Of a DNA stretch of 64,000 nt, positions 1 through 11,564 are shown in pieces (within the stretch, counting starts at the first letter, position 1; each line of letters begins with the position of its first letter). The DNA comes from Crotalaria pallida. Taxonomy: Eukaryota; Streptophyta; Magnoliopsida; Fabales; Fabaceae. Location of the stretch: contig CM075650.1 in the NCBI GenBank assembly GCA_037953625.1, positions 4,094,501 to 4,158,500 of the forward strand, in the 5' to 3' direction. Under the pieces are notes generated by a model, which worked only from the letters and a program-made list of their open reading frames with translations, had not been told where the DNA came from and searched no databases. The translations under genes were made by a program, and so were the position numbers.

Positions 1-614
1 CCCGAAAGTTGTACTGATGTACTTGAAAAATCTCTCCATCAAGTGAGAAGAGGAAAAGGACAACACGCTTATTATTAAGGAATAATATCATATCAAAATC
101 AAGAAACTTCCCGAAGTTGATCCCTGCTAATCAAGGCTGCAAAATTTTCAGAATTATGCTAATCAAGGTAAAATATGATTTTTCTTCAGGGGGTCACAAG
201 GGGGAGAAACTGACAGTGGTGTAAAACGAAAAGCAAACAAATATAAGATGCAAAGATAAATAAAACAGATCAAAGAAGGAAAAGGGGAAATTGAACAAAT
301 AGTAGAAATAAATTCAGATAAAAAAAGCCCAGAATGAGGTTCAGCTCACTTTTACTAAGAATGATACTATTGAGCTTCACCATGATATAATTTATGAAAT
401 AGCAATTTCTTATGTGGTTGAATTTCCACTAGCTTCAACTTTTCATTATTTTTATAATATGCAGCATAACTGAGTGGATGATATAGAGTAGAACAATGCA
501 CATGTTGCCTCACTTTCAGGAATAGGAGGACTATCCCGCAAAACTTCCTAAGAAATAAATATTGTTTTAAAAAATATAGTACAAAGGGAATTTTAAAGTC
601 CAAACAAGATTAAC

Positions 615-673
615 CTCTATAGACTGAGCCACATCCTTCAGTAGTGCAACTTCAATGAAAATTAGGGGTTCAC
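615..673 (-). pseudogene. Isolated malonyl-CoA decarboxylase exon (captured fragment)
   Basis: A 59-nt segment flanked by a good acceptor (TTTTTCAG before 673) and donor (GTTAATC after 615) translates to EPLIFIEVALLKDVAQSIE. As I remember the family, this matches the conserved core of plant malonyl-CoA decarboxylase, where the motif precedes the active-site domain that turns malonyl-CoA into acetyl-CoA. The exons that should follow (a VLWDDPP-type sequence) or precede it were not found nearby. It is therefore best read as a gene fragment carried by the CACTA-like element that ends at 4223. A functional gene with very long introns extending off the left edge is a less likely alternative. Confidence 0.5.
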
Positions 674-3426
674 CTGAAAAACATAAAAGCAGACAACATA
701 AAACAGTTTAACACATATAAACTTGGGAACAAGTATGTAACTACAAGATCGACAACAACTGAAACTCATTGGGTCACATAGCATCCAGATAATCATGTAC
801 AAAGTGTAGACTATAGAAAACAGTAACACCAAGTCTGATTTTTCAAGTTATTTGGTATTAAATAATGAAATAAAAGGGTATTGTCCATGTAATGCATTCA
901 CCTTGGTCGACCATTGTTCTATCAGTATTGTCGTCACTAACTTGCTAACTGATGCAGACTCATGGTACAGACTTAGCCTAGATCAATATATAGTTCAGAC
1001 AATTGCTTTAATTTCTCGCCATACTTACATGTATACATTCACATCAGTTTTCTCTAGTGATCCTAGAGACGGTAGTTCTAAGAACACTTGTAGACATGGT
1101 GAGACTATAAAAGCTACATTCACATCAAATTATAGTTCTACTTATTTAATGTAAGAAAAGAGAACTAATATTTCAAGAACACCACACTAATTGAAAATTC
1201 AGGGGAAAAGAAAGGATTGTATGCATATAGTTCAAATTTTTTCAAAAACAAAAGAATGTTTGATTTAATTAAGCAGTAGTTCAGTAAGTTTGCATAAAGA
1301 TAAAAGAATGTACAATACTTTCGCTGTCAAGTGATAATAATGCATTAGCCCTTCTTAATATGAACTGAAAAAACAGACTGGCCAATCAATCTTCCATAAA
1401 AGAAAGCATGTTTTTATTTTATTATCAAAACACAAAAGAAACATAGGTCAAAGTTATCATTCAGCCCTGATCCGCAAATTCCCAGGGATAGTCAAAGTTC
1501 CATTTGTAATAAATCTATGCTCTTCTACAACTCTCCTTCTCCTTCTCAAAAAGCATATAAAGCATCATCAACTAAAAGAAAGATTGAAGAAAAATGGCAA
1601 CTTAGGCATTTTATCAAACATAAAATGTGCATCTAGTATAAAGACTAAGTTAAAAGGGTTAAACTAGAGCAAAACATTGCAAATCAGTTCTCATGAAATG
1701 TAAATCGAAATTGGAAATGAAAGGGAAAAGTTTGTGCAAATCGAAATTACAAATTAAAGGCTTAGAGTTTGTGCAAATTGAAATCGAAACCAAGGACTCG
1801 GAGTTACCATGGAGCTTGGAGTCTTGGAGGTGGATGTCTGCCCATGGAATCGTGGCCTCGTGGGGTTGGTGGGTTCTGAGACCGCGACTGTGTCTGTGAA
1901 GACGAAGACTCGAAGAGGTCTGTGGCGAGGCGTGGTCCTGCCGCGGTGGCATTTCGTGTCGCCGTTGAGTGGTGAGTCGAAGAGGTCTGCTGCGGTGCTT
2001 CCTCGTGGGCCGCTGCTGTGACAGTGCTTCCTCGTGGCGTCGGCGTGGTGTGCCTGTGAAGTCGTGGATGCTACTGAAGTGTGGCCTGAGAAGAAGAATA
2101 GTCGAAGAGGAAGAGCAGCAGCTGCACCAGGAGGAGTGAAGGACTGTCTTTAGAGTTTAGAATTTAGGTATTGTTGAGCACTTGAGCTAGGTCTTAGAGT
2201 CTTAGTTTTAATACAAATATCAATTTATTAATGTTAGTTGAAGTAAAACAATGAGATAAATAAGGTTGTGTGATTTTTAATTTTTAAAAAATTATTTATT
2301 TTATAATATTGATCTCGGTTTCGTGTTTTTCTTATTCATCTCGGTTGAAGTAAAATAATGGGATAAATAAGGTTTGTGTAATTTTTAACATTTAAAAAAA
2401 TAAAAAAATTATTTATATTATAATACTGATCCAAGTTCCGTGTTTTTCTTATTTATCTCGTTTGCGTACTTGGAAGCTATCAAATTACAGTAGTATAAAT
2501 GAAAGCTTAATCTTACATAAATTTTAACTGTTATGTAGCTCTAGAATCCAAGAGTAAGGCTAGGCACCATCAGTATGTTAATTTAATGACAATAATAGAA
2601 AGAAAGAAAGCTCTTTCATAGCTTAGTAAACTGACCATCACTACCACGCACTGGTCTGTCATATTTCTATAACCTAGTCACTAAGGGAAATATTATGCGA
2701 TGCTTTGTTGAAGTGGAAAAAAAAGAAGAAAATAGGTTGTATTCTAAATCCAAAACACTCAATGCAGTGTTTTATAGAAAAAATTAATAATTGTGTATAT
2801 CTCTGCATTAGAGAACCAGAACAAGATTAGGGTTATTACAAAATTAAAAAGGGAAACAAAATCAATAAATGAAGAAGGAGAAGACACACTATTAGAGAAC
2901 CAGAACAAAAAGGTTGAAAAATGAAATGAATAACATGAAAACCCAAAACAAGAAGGAGACGAACAAGAACAAATCAGATTTGAATGATGAGCCGTCAAAA
3001 TCGCGCCTCCGCCGTGAGTGAGCTGAACCAGAGGGAAGACTGCTGCGAGTGAGGAAGGAATAAGGATTTCGAAGGGCGTGGGGAGAGAGTAAAGAAAGAA
3101 GACCGTTACTGCCGTATGCGTGAGAAAGAAGGGAATAAGGGTTTGGAAGAGAGTGAGAGAGTAGAGTGCGTATAGAGAGAGAGTAGGGATGGAGGGAGTG
3201 AGTACGTTGAGAATGAGTAGAGATTCAGAGAGGGAGTGTCTTTTGATTTACATTTAACATCTTAACCACGACCTAATTTATGATCTAAAAATTGTAAAAA
3301 AAACACTATAGCTGAAGTCCCAACTAAACCATTTAAACCCAAAATCATATTTTTTAAACATCAAATAAAATTAATAAATTTATTTATATGCTACGATAAT
3401 AATAAATTTTTAAACATCAAATAAAT

Positions 3427-3788
3427 ACTCCTTTCGTGCCTTATTATAGGAGCCCTATGAGTGAAAAAAAATTGGTTCTAAATATAAGAACTTCTTCTAT
3501 TTTTTTTTTCAAAATTACCCTTGACATTTAATCATAATACTCTAAGTTTTAAAGAGAAGACATAATTAAAATTATATTGGAAAATGCAAAAATTTTGCAA
3601 AACTTGTAGTTTTAATGTTGTAGGTGGTGGAAGTAAAGTAAGTATTGAAAAATAAAAAAAAATATTAAATTCAAATTATTGGTAAAAGGGTATTTTTGGA
3701 ATAATATATCAATTTTAGTATAATATTTATCAATCTTGAAAGAAGTAAAATATCCAAAGGGGTCTTATAATAAAGGATAGAGGGAGTG
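3427..3788. mobile_element. Stowaway-like MITE
   Basis: Inverted ends run CTCCTTTCGTGCCTTATTAT on the left and ATAATAAAGGATAGAGGGAG on the right, the common plant Stowaway/Tc1-Mariner MITE pattern. It is about 360 bp and AT-rich, with no coding potential. It lies in the interior of the CACTA-like segment, so it is a nested insertion. The TA target duplication is clear only on the left. Confidence 0.5.
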
Positions 3789-4226
3789 CATATAGACAAA
3801 TCATGAAGTTAGAAATTTGGAAGTATTAAAAATAATTTAATATTAAATATATCAAAGTAAAATATAAAAAATATATTTTTCACATAGGGTAATTACTTTA
3901 AATTATATGAATAAAAAAAACTTTTGTAAATAATATAATTATGATATATAGAGTGAAAACAAATTAACAACGCCCAATAAAGATGGTATTGTTATATGTG
4001 AAGAGAAAAGACAACATCTTTTTTAAAATAATGTTGTCTTATATGTAAGTGTTGGAATAGAAAGATATTGACAACGTATGGTGAAGAGAGTGTTGTCATT
4101 TATTTCTCATAGACAACACAAAGTAAAGACGACGTTGTTAATACTCTCATGTGAACTTTCAACAGCATCCTTCTCAAAAATGTTGTTAAATAGACGTTGT
4201 TAAATCCATATTTTGGTGTAGTGAGT

Positions 4227-5495
4227 ATTCATAAATCAAGAGTCAACACTAAAAGCAACACAACCAAAAAAAAAAAAAAAACAGATATAATCCAAAATTC
4301 CTTAGCTGCAAAATGTCAACATCCAAAACTTTAAAGTAGATCAACATTATTGTGGGAATGTTATTACCTTTGTACTTGTCGGTGAGATGCCCTTTTACTC
4401 CTTCCAAGTTCAAGATTCATTGTCGGAAACGTCCAACTGCGATGAAGGCAATATAATGCGTACATGCAAAGGAAAGAAAGTAATTGGTGGTCCAGAGAGT
4501 TGTAGCTTTCATGCACATAACACAAAAGCTCCACTTTTAAGCTTTTGGCCGTGTTTTGAAGAGAGACAATATTGATGTAGTACTTGTAACTTTTGGCTCC
4601 AAGAACTGAATAAAATATTGTTTCTAGTAAGTTTAGCTGTCAGAGATATTTTTACCTTTTGAGTCATGATAGTGAAACGTGTGGTGGAACCCATAGGATA
4701 GTGAGAGAGAGTGTGAAATATAAGTTACTAAATTAAATGAGTGGACAACAAAATTTACAAAGCAAAAATAAGTTTGTGGTTCAAAAAATTAATTCAAAAA
4801 ATTAAAAAAAATTATTAGTAAATAATGACAAAATTATTTTAATTAATTGTTCTTCCTCCATCCCAAAATATAAAGCACTCTATACACTTTTATGCAAAAA
4901 TCATTAATTAATTTTTCCAAAAAAAGACCTACTTTACAAAATGTATTGAGATTCTCAAAAATCTTAATAGTATTATTAACAAAGGTAACACCCCTACTAA
5001 TATTAATCATTTCTTAGGCTCAACAGTTAGATTTTATTATGAAGAGGTTTACGGTGGTAACTTAATAATTAATCTTATTACGTTTCTGATTTATTAAGAG
5101 CTGGGAGCAAAAGATACGTTTCTGATTTTATAATTAATCTTATACGCAACCATACATGTATCAACAAAAAGGCCTTGCCAATAAAGGCCTTGCCAGTCGT
5201 GAGTTTGCTCTCATTTTTGGTCAATACTAACAGACTGCCATTGCATATAGTCAGTGCTATAACAGTTACATGAGAAAGATCATCTTGCAATATTGGACTA
5301 AAATTTAGAGACCCAAAAACAAAAAAAAATTAGAAACATAACTGAACAACACATTTATAAATTGTTTAATCTTACATCACAGTTCCATAATTAGATATAT
5401 AGTAGCAGAAGAACACAAAATACATAAGCCAAATTAATAATTGCCCGATTACAACAACCACACATCTTAGTAAATTTCAGGCCTCTTGCTTTTGC
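4227..5495. other. Intergenic, no gene recognised
   Basis: AT-rich sequence between the CACTA-like terminus and the B3-like gene. A half Stowaway end (TCCTCCATCCCAAAATATAA) lies at about 4855. A minus-strand, exon-like piece near 4320-4430 ends in a donor-like AAAG/GTAATA but matches nothing I recognise. The 3' untranslated region of the B3-like gene probably occupies the last 100-200 bases. Confidence 0.5.
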
Positions 5496-5902
5496 TTAAG
5501 CATTGTTTGGAATGTATTCAAACCTTGAATTCCCCATATAGTTGAGGTGAACTTCAGCCCTGTCTTGAATACCTTCAGCATGCCTGAATTCTTGCCATCC
5601 ATCATTGATCCTCCCTATGGGTAGCACCATTCCTTGAAAGTAGTAGAGGACATATCTTGTTCCATGTTTATTATAAACATTCCAATGGACTCCTAACTTA
5701 TTGCCATACATTACTATGAAGTCCTCCTCCACATCAACATAAGGCTGAATAAAAATGCAAACGAAAATGATTATCTATAAATAAATATGAAAACAAAAGG
5801 ATAAACTTGATTATCACATATATTTTCAGCCTTGTTAATCAGCACAAGTTCATACTGCACTCTCTTGTCTTCTGGTCCATCAGAGTGGGTTGATGTTGCC
5901 AT
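5496..5902 (-). CDS. Small single B3-like domain protein
   Basis: Two coding exons, 5902-5807 and 5744-5496, give a 114-residue protein. The intron uses CAA/GTTTATCC and TTCAG/CCTTAT and keeps frame. The start ATG at 5902 lies about 120 bases below a clear TATA box (TATAAATAG, 6025-6034). Exon 1 encodes a polar leader beginning MATSTHSDGPEDKRVQ. Exon 2 carries the B3-like pattern: a beta-rich stretch with NKLGVHWNVYNKHGTRYVL, then GRINDGWQEFRHAEGI, where GW-x-x-F is the B3 hallmark, and a C-terminal RFEYIPN strand. B3 domains bind DNA through a seven-strand barrel in plant transcription factors; with a single small domain, DNA binding here is inferred. The related gene at 8790-9807 lies on the other strand. 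Confidence 0.75.
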
Positions 5903-6024
5903 GATGAAAGAAACTAATGCTGCAAAGAAGAAAACAAATTCACCAAGAACAAACTGAGCCTTTCTGAGAAAAAAAATACTATGAAAGAAAGCAAGAAAGA
6001 TGAGGAAGTGTGTTCGTTAGCTGC

Positions 6025-6034
6025 CTATTTATAG
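6025..6034 (-). promoter_or_regulatory. TATA box of the small B3-like gene
   Basis: On the minus strand the sequence reads GGCTATAAATAGGCAGC, a near-consensus plant TATA box. It sits about 120 bases upstream of the ATG at 5902, which supports that start and a short leader of roughly 90 bases. Confidence 0.7.
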
Positions 6035-6105
6035 CCAAAGAAAGGACCAAATGTGAAACATATACGAAATATGTTATGCTACTATTAATATTTGTTGGCT
6101 GTTTT

Positions 6106-6185
6106 GGTTGGTATTGTAATTAAAGAGAGCAGTTTCAAAGGCATTGGTTGATATTGTAATTAAAGAGAGCAGTTTCAAAGGCATT
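6106..6185. repeat. Tandem duplication, 40-bp unit x2
   Basis: Two adjacent 40-bp copies starting GGTTGGTATTGTAATTAAAG and GGTTGATATTGTAATTAAAG differ at one position. They lie about 75-155 bases upstream of the TATA box of the B3-like gene, in the proximal promoter. Confidence 0.8.
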
Positions 6186-6674
6186 GGAACTCATGAATGA
6201 AAAGAAAATTCAATGCATGCATTAAGTGTGTCAGTGTGTGAGAAGGCATGTGTGAAAATGAGAGAGACGGATGCTACTTCGAGCTAAAGTCCAAGAACAT
6301 GATATGCAGTCTTTGAATGCATCAACATAAAGTTGTTTATATCTTTAGGCATGCACTTTCTTTATTTACTTTTCAGCTGACATGCAACAGTTTTATCATA
6401 TAAAAAATTAAACAAACGGAGGTAGTAAATGTGCAATGACAAAGTGCCACTTATGTCTAGTGGAATAAACAACAATACATTGAAGAACATGCAATACATA
6501 GAAAAAGACAAAAATTAGGAAACAAAAAATGACCATCACACATTGTATTTTGGCCGAAGGATCCTGACAAAATGATAACCATCAAGTATTGGTTACTACA
6601 TTTATAAATCAGTCAAAAAAACACTTGTAAGTAGTCCACCATTCATGCGTGTAGTGAAACTTTAATTTCTCATA

Positions 6675-7202
6675 AGGCTTAAAAGACTTTGCTTCAAAAT
6701 CTTGCTTATTGTATATCTAGTATATCTAGGAATACAATAATGCAGAGTTTGTTTTAAAGTCTGAATTTCTAATTTTTTTTCATAGCTTCTTTTTTATTAA
6801 ACTCCTATCCAATTTTTTTAAAATAAAAAAATCCCCTTGCTTAATTAAAAACAAAAATCTACTCAATTCCAAAATCAGTTTAGCACATTAAGCAATATAG
6901 AATATACATTTGTGATGAGACTATCATCAATGTGATGAGATTTTCTCCATAACAGCTAAATAACATGGACAAAATGCTCATTGTTGTCTACTAATTTCAA
7001 CCAAGTTAAAAGAAAAACAAATATAAATGGGAAAAAAAACACACAGGAATAAAGAAAAGTGAGGAATAGAAACATGATCATAGAACTAAGATGTGTGTGC
7101 AAAGGATAGAGGTAAAAAACTAACTTATTCAATCTAAAATTAGTGTTCAGACCAATAATGACCTTCCCTTAGATTTGCTAATCGAAATAGTTTGTTAAGT
7201 AT
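6675..7202. repeat. Direct repeat copy A (about 520 bp)
   Basis: This AT-rich block starts TAAGGCTTAAAAGACTTTGC and ends near AATCGAAATAGTTTGTTAAG. It recurs in the same orientation at 10521-11038 with scattered substitutions and small indels. The pair flanks the two-domain B3-like gene. There are no TG...CA ends, so they are not obvious LTRs, and no coding potential was recognised. A segmental duplication or a dispersed repeat of unknown class would explain them. Confidence 0.75.
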
Positions 7203-7744
7203 ATCTTATATTACTTTTTTTTAAATCATTCACATTTAGCAAAAGCTATATTGTAACATCATCTGCAACCAATAAATATTACTTATAATTTAAAACGTAT
7301 AAACACTCTAATATTCTCATCCCATTTTGCATTTATTCCGTATTCATATTATTTTATATTAAATACTACAATTGTAAGAACTACGTTAATCAATTGAACA
7401 TTTATATTAAAATGGATTCACTTTTAAGTTGGGAAAAAAAAGGCTACAATTGGGCTATGTTATTGCACTTAAAACGAGCCCGTTACATATAGTAAAGCTT
7501 AATAGCTGGGCTAAGTGAGGAAAATGGCCAATTAAAAAAAGGGGATTACATATGAGAAACCCAACAACAATTAACTTCCGATGGCCTATTTATCTTCCAA
7601 GAAGTGGCAAAGAAATTTCAAGATGTTATCATACCAATGTGAAAAGACGTTACTTTCTGCATACCTCTGAAAAAGTAATATAACATCACTTCTCAACTGC
7701 CCATCTTCTCCGTTTTTATAAATGTACTATTTTTCACTATTCAT
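7203..7744. other. Intergenic and promoter region of the two-domain B3-like gene
   Basis: AT-rich sequence without coding potential. A TATA-like TTTTTATAAATG lies at about 7713-7724, followed by an exon-like leader that ends at the donor AAG/GTAAAC (7803/7804). Confidence 0.35.
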
Positions 7745-7847
7745 TAATCTTCATTGCAGAGACTACAGCCGTGCACTGGAATTGCTCTTCCAACACTGAT
7801 AAGGTAAACTTCCTCTACCACTACACTTCTCCATTATGGGTTAGAAA

Positions 7848-8264
7848 AACTGCTCGTTTGGTCCCCTAAGTTATTTTTGTATTCTAATTTGGTCCCCTAA
7901 GTCTTTTTCGTTTCAAAGTGGTCCCCTAAGTCTTTTACCGTTACCACCGTTAGTCCCTTCCGTCAAAAACTCATAACATCGTTAAATTTTGCTTACGTGG
8001 CAAGCAGGGTTGCCAACGTGAGGGACCATTTTAGAACTTAGTAAAAACTTGAGGGACCAATTGAAAACTACTTGAAAACTTAAAGAACTCAATTAAAATT
8101 GATATTTCCATACCTCTTGCAAAATTTAACGGTGTTATGGGGTTTTTGACGGAAGGGACTAACGATGGTAACGGTAAAAGACTTAGGGGACCACTTTAAA
8201 ACGAAAAAGACTTAGGGGACAAAAATAGGACAAAAAAATAACTTAGGGGACCAAACGAGCAGTT
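7848..8264. mobile_element. Long inverted-repeat MITE inside the 5'-UTR intron
   Basis: The left arm begins AACTGCTCGTTTGGTCCCCT and the right arm ends with the exact reverse complement (AGGGGACCAAACGAGCAGTT). The arms extend inward for well over 100 bp around a short spacer and repeat the phrase GGTCCCCTAAGT. The roughly 417-bp element has no ORF. It lies between a probable untranslated first exon (donor at 7804) and the coding exons of the B3-like gene, so it sits in that gene's first intron. A transcript crossing it would fold into a long hairpin. Confidence 0.8.
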
Positions 8265-8789
8265 ATTGTTCATACTTTCACTTATTTGCTCCTTCTACTA
8301 TTCCAGAGTCAATAATTATTTTTCTTTGGATTCCAAAATGATGTCAAAATAAACGGTAGTTCACACTCAATATTGATAATGGCTTTGTCATTAGAAAGAC
8401 TTCCATATTTTCTTCTGTCAATATTAATGGCTTAATATTAATAACAATATTATATGGAAAAAATTGGTTATATGTAGAAATTATGTCCAATATTTACGTT
8501 GCTTTCTTGCATCTGACTAATATGATCAACATTATATTTATTTTTTATCTCTTACTGTGCTCTTCCAAATGTAAGTTCTCCTTCACTTCAGTAACTCCAC
8601 CTCATTTCTATCTGCACAATCAGAATCACATTATACTTGTCCAAAATTTACTGAAGTTAAATTTATGTAATATGCAACTTATTTCAATGTCATGAATAAA
8701 AATGTTGTCATCTATGAATACAAAACAACGATTAATTAGTTCTTTTTTTGACAGGCACATATTTCCTAAAATCACTTAGGAAAACCACA

Positions 8790-9807
8790 ATGACAGGATT
8801 TTCTTTCTATTACCACAGATCAGAGGTATACCCTGCTAATCATGTTATAAAATCTCATAGCATCATCATTTTTTGTAGTGCTTAATGTATAAACATTCTT
8901 TGAGTCACAGGGTCAAAAAAGTCTGTCCAGCACTACATCTGAGTTCATTGGCTACATACCTTGCAAAACTATCACAGTCAAAGATCCAGTTGGAAATACT
9001 CACCAATTAAGACTTCAAGGGAGACCTAATAATCGAATTCTAACAATAAGTTGAACACAATGATGGATTTTTATGACTTGACAGGACATATCCTCTTCAA
9101 TTTCTTGCGATCTGACAAAGACACATTTCAAATGCTGATAACAAAACCACACGGCATTGAAATGAGATACCCTCTACCAATAAGGGAAACAATTTTGACT
9201 GAATGCAGATGTGCCTATTGTTTCCTTGGTATGAAATTTATCCTTAAGGAAATCCTAAATATAATGCAATATTAACTTATTCTAAGTTTTCTTTATATTT
9301 CAGGAAATCGACGTGTGCAAACCAACATTCCAGCAAATCCTCCAGCGACTATCGAACAACCAATTGCAGCCAATGTGCAAGCAAATCTGCCTTCACATTT
9401 TGATTTTGAAACTGAGAAAACATTGACACGCTATCAATGCGAAAAGGGAGTTTTGGTATCCAGAATTAAAGATCATTAAAAAATTATGCATATTACATAA
9501 ATCCTCTATTATAATTGAAATACTTATCTATTTTTCATTAATATTGTAGCCATTGCCATATAAATTTGTGGCAGTAGCTTTTCAAAACAAAAGATTGTAC
9601 TATGATCTTATTGATGAGCAAGGGAAATCATACAAATGCAAGATGTTGCACTCTCAAAGAAGCGCAAATGAAGCCTATCTTTCGGATGGTTGGCGTAAAT
9701 TCTGTAGGGAACATGATTTAAAAGGAGGAGAACGCATCAAATTGGGAGTAAATCTTTCCACAATGGGAAATATTTACTACATTGATACAAATATCTTATT
9801 TTCTTAA
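8790..9807 (+). CDS. Two-domain B3-like protein, with an apparent 1-nt frameshift
   Basis: Four coding exons are supported by splice sites and phase: 8790-8825, 8911-9228, 9304-9455 and 9550-9807. The product would be about 254 residues if one missing base near 9052 is allowed for. The first B3-like domain reads YIPCKTITVKDPVGNTHQLR, then LTIS and, in a shifted frame, NTMMDFYDLTGHILF. The break lands exactly where the B3 GW tryptophan codon (TGG) should be, leaving a TGA. A linker rich in PANPPATIEQP follows. The second domain starts PLPYKFVAVAFQNKRLYYDL and contains LSDGWRKFCREHDLKGGERI. A DNA-binding role is inferred from the family. An upstream untranslated exon and 3'-UTR exons to about 10190 are likely. 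It may be a recent pseudogene or a sequence error. Confidence 0.65.
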
Positions 9808-10520
9808 TTTTTAGTTATATTTAACTTACACTACATGCTAATCCTTATTTGATGTTAAATCAAATATGTATTTACAGCTGAATACCAAATTAAACATACA
9901 AAAAATGCTAAACTTTACCATATTTTCTTTATTTTGCATGCAACCAAATAGGACCGCATTGATGCAATGTCCCCTTTCAAAACCAAAGGCAGTCTACTAT
10001 CAGGTACATTTTCATTAAGTTGGTCCAACTTTACCAAGCTATAATTTACAGCTAATAACATTAACAATTGCATGCTACAATTCCTGAACATCGTTTATTG
10101 TAAAAAATGCAGGATATGCATGCAATATAAGGAAGATATGGACGACCCAAATCATGAATCTGGAAATTTTGTTGCTGCAGCATATGCTTGCTAATTTTGT
10201 TAATTTCTTTGTTAAATTTCATATTACTCTAATGTCACCTACATCCAAGAACTAACTACCCTCCGTTTGCTTAGTTCATTAGTTAATCAGGCTATCACAT
10301 TATGTCAGTTGGTTTGAAACTATGTCCAACTTTAATTCAAGAATGTGGTGTAATTATATGTTTGCTTTCGTCAATTTTTCATTTGCCAATGCAATTTAAT
10401 TCCTACCAATTAAATTAAATCTTGCCAACTTAATTATATTCTTAAACACTGAAAAATTCTAAAATAAATTTATTGCTTACCGCGTTGGCCTCGTGCATGG
10501 CATGGGTTGGTTTCTAGTAA
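9808..10520. other. Probable 3' UTR exons and downstream intergenic sequence
   Basis: After the stop codon of the B3-like gene, exon-like pieces at about 9951-10000 (donor TCAG/GTACAT) and 10113-10190 (acceptor TGCAG/GATATG) suggest a spliced 3' UTR. The remainder to 10520 is AT-rich with nothing recognised. Confidence 0.35.
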
Positions 10521-11038
10521 GGCTTAAAAGACTTTGCTTCAAAATCTTGGCTTATTGTATATGTAGGACCATAATACAGTAGACTTTGTTTTAAAGTCTG
10601 GATTTCTAAAAAAATTTTTAGCTTCTTTTTTCTTAAACTCCTAGCCAATTTTTCTAAAATAAAGAAATCCCCTTGCTTAATTAAAAACAGAAATCTACTC
10701 AATTCCAATATCAGTTTAGCACATTAGGCAATATAGAATATACATTTGTGATGAGACAATTATTACTGTGATGAGACTTTCTCCATAAAAGCTAAACAGC
10801 ACAGACAAAATCCTCATTGTTGTCTACTAATTTCAGTCAAGTGAAAAGAAAAAGGCATATAAATGGGAAAAAAACACACAGGAACAAAGGAAAGTAAGGA
10901 ATAGAAACATAATCATAGAACTAAGATGCGTGTGCATAGGATAGAGGTAAAAAAACTAATCTATTCAATCTAAAATTAGTATTCAGACCAATAACAACCT
11001 TCCCTTGGATTTGGTAATCGAAATAGTTTGTTAAGTAA
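10521..11038. repeat. Direct repeat copy B (about 520 bp)
   Basis: Same-orientation partner of 6675-7202, colinear over its whole length, including the landmark phrases CAGTTTAGCACATTA and TACATTTGTGATGAGAC. It ends just before an exon-like minus-strand segment at 11111-11198. Confidence 0.75.
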
Positions 11039-11110
11039 AGATTGCAACAGTACATTTGCAAGGACATGACAATTATCAAAATTAATTGACCACTATCTAA
11101 GTACACTCAC

Positions 11111-11198
11111 CGTTAGCATATCCTTGAAGAACAAAACCAATTCCTTCAAAAGCTTTAGTGAATGCCTTTGACTGTGTATAACTGGAAAAAAACTGCTC
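11111..11198 (-). pseudogene. Unidentified exon-like segment left of the CACTA element
   Basis: An open 88-nt minus-strand segment is bounded by an acceptor (TTTCAG/GAGCAG) and a consensus donor (AACG/GTGAGT). It encodes a peptide containing YTQSKAFTKAFEGIGFVLQG. I do not recognise the family. A second exon-like piece on the same strand lies just right of the CACTA element (15486-15600). The two may be exons of one gene or captured fragment whose intron received the CACTA insertion. Confidence 0.35.
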
Positions 11199-11564
11199 CT
11201 GAAATCTAAAAGCAACCATAAAATGCATGTTAGGTTATTGGCTTTAACTAAAAAGAAGATGCATGTTCAGTTATTGGATTTAACTACAAAAAGAATTTGC
11301 ATGTTCAGTTAATGGAAGAAGACTAAAAAGAATTGGTTCTATGCGACGATCAATAATGGAACAAAGATTTGCATCTCAATATTTTACCTCTGAACAAAGA
11401 CCTTTCCCTAATTGGTTCTATGGATCTGAAGGCTATACTGATTTTGATCGTTAATTCAGCTGAATTATAAAGAGACCACTACTGGAAATCGGGCATTTAA
11501 CATCTGTTTTTTTTTTCGCATTCCACATCTTTTTTAGAAATGATATAAATGTGGGAGATGTTAA

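Larger units (their letters stand above)
1..4223. mobile_element. Right part of a CACTA-like (En/Spm) element, left end outside the window
   Basis: The stretch ends at 4211-4223 with TTTTGGTGTAGTG, whose reverse complement CACTACACCAAAA is a typical CACTA terminus. Just inside it, 3965-4210 is a subterminal array of GACAACA/TGTTGTC and AACAACG-type words in both orientations, as CACTA transposases bind. No matching CACTACACC left end was found, so the element either starts before the window or is truncated; its left limit here is arbitrary. The interior holds a malonyl-CoA decarboxylase exon (615-673), a GC-richer block at 1790-2150 and a Stowaway-like MITE, but no transposase motifs, so it would be non-autonomous. 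Nothing else recognisable was found in 676-3420. Confidence 0.5.

Noticed and set aside
1659..2021. Overlapping open frames in the GC-richer block
   Set aside because: Both strands are open, with low-complexity, arginine- or serine-rich translations and no family motif. This is most likely leader-type or captured non-coding sequence.
9051..9275. Separate small gene starting at 9051
   Set aside because: This is the second half of the first B3-like domain after the frameshift, not an independent gene.
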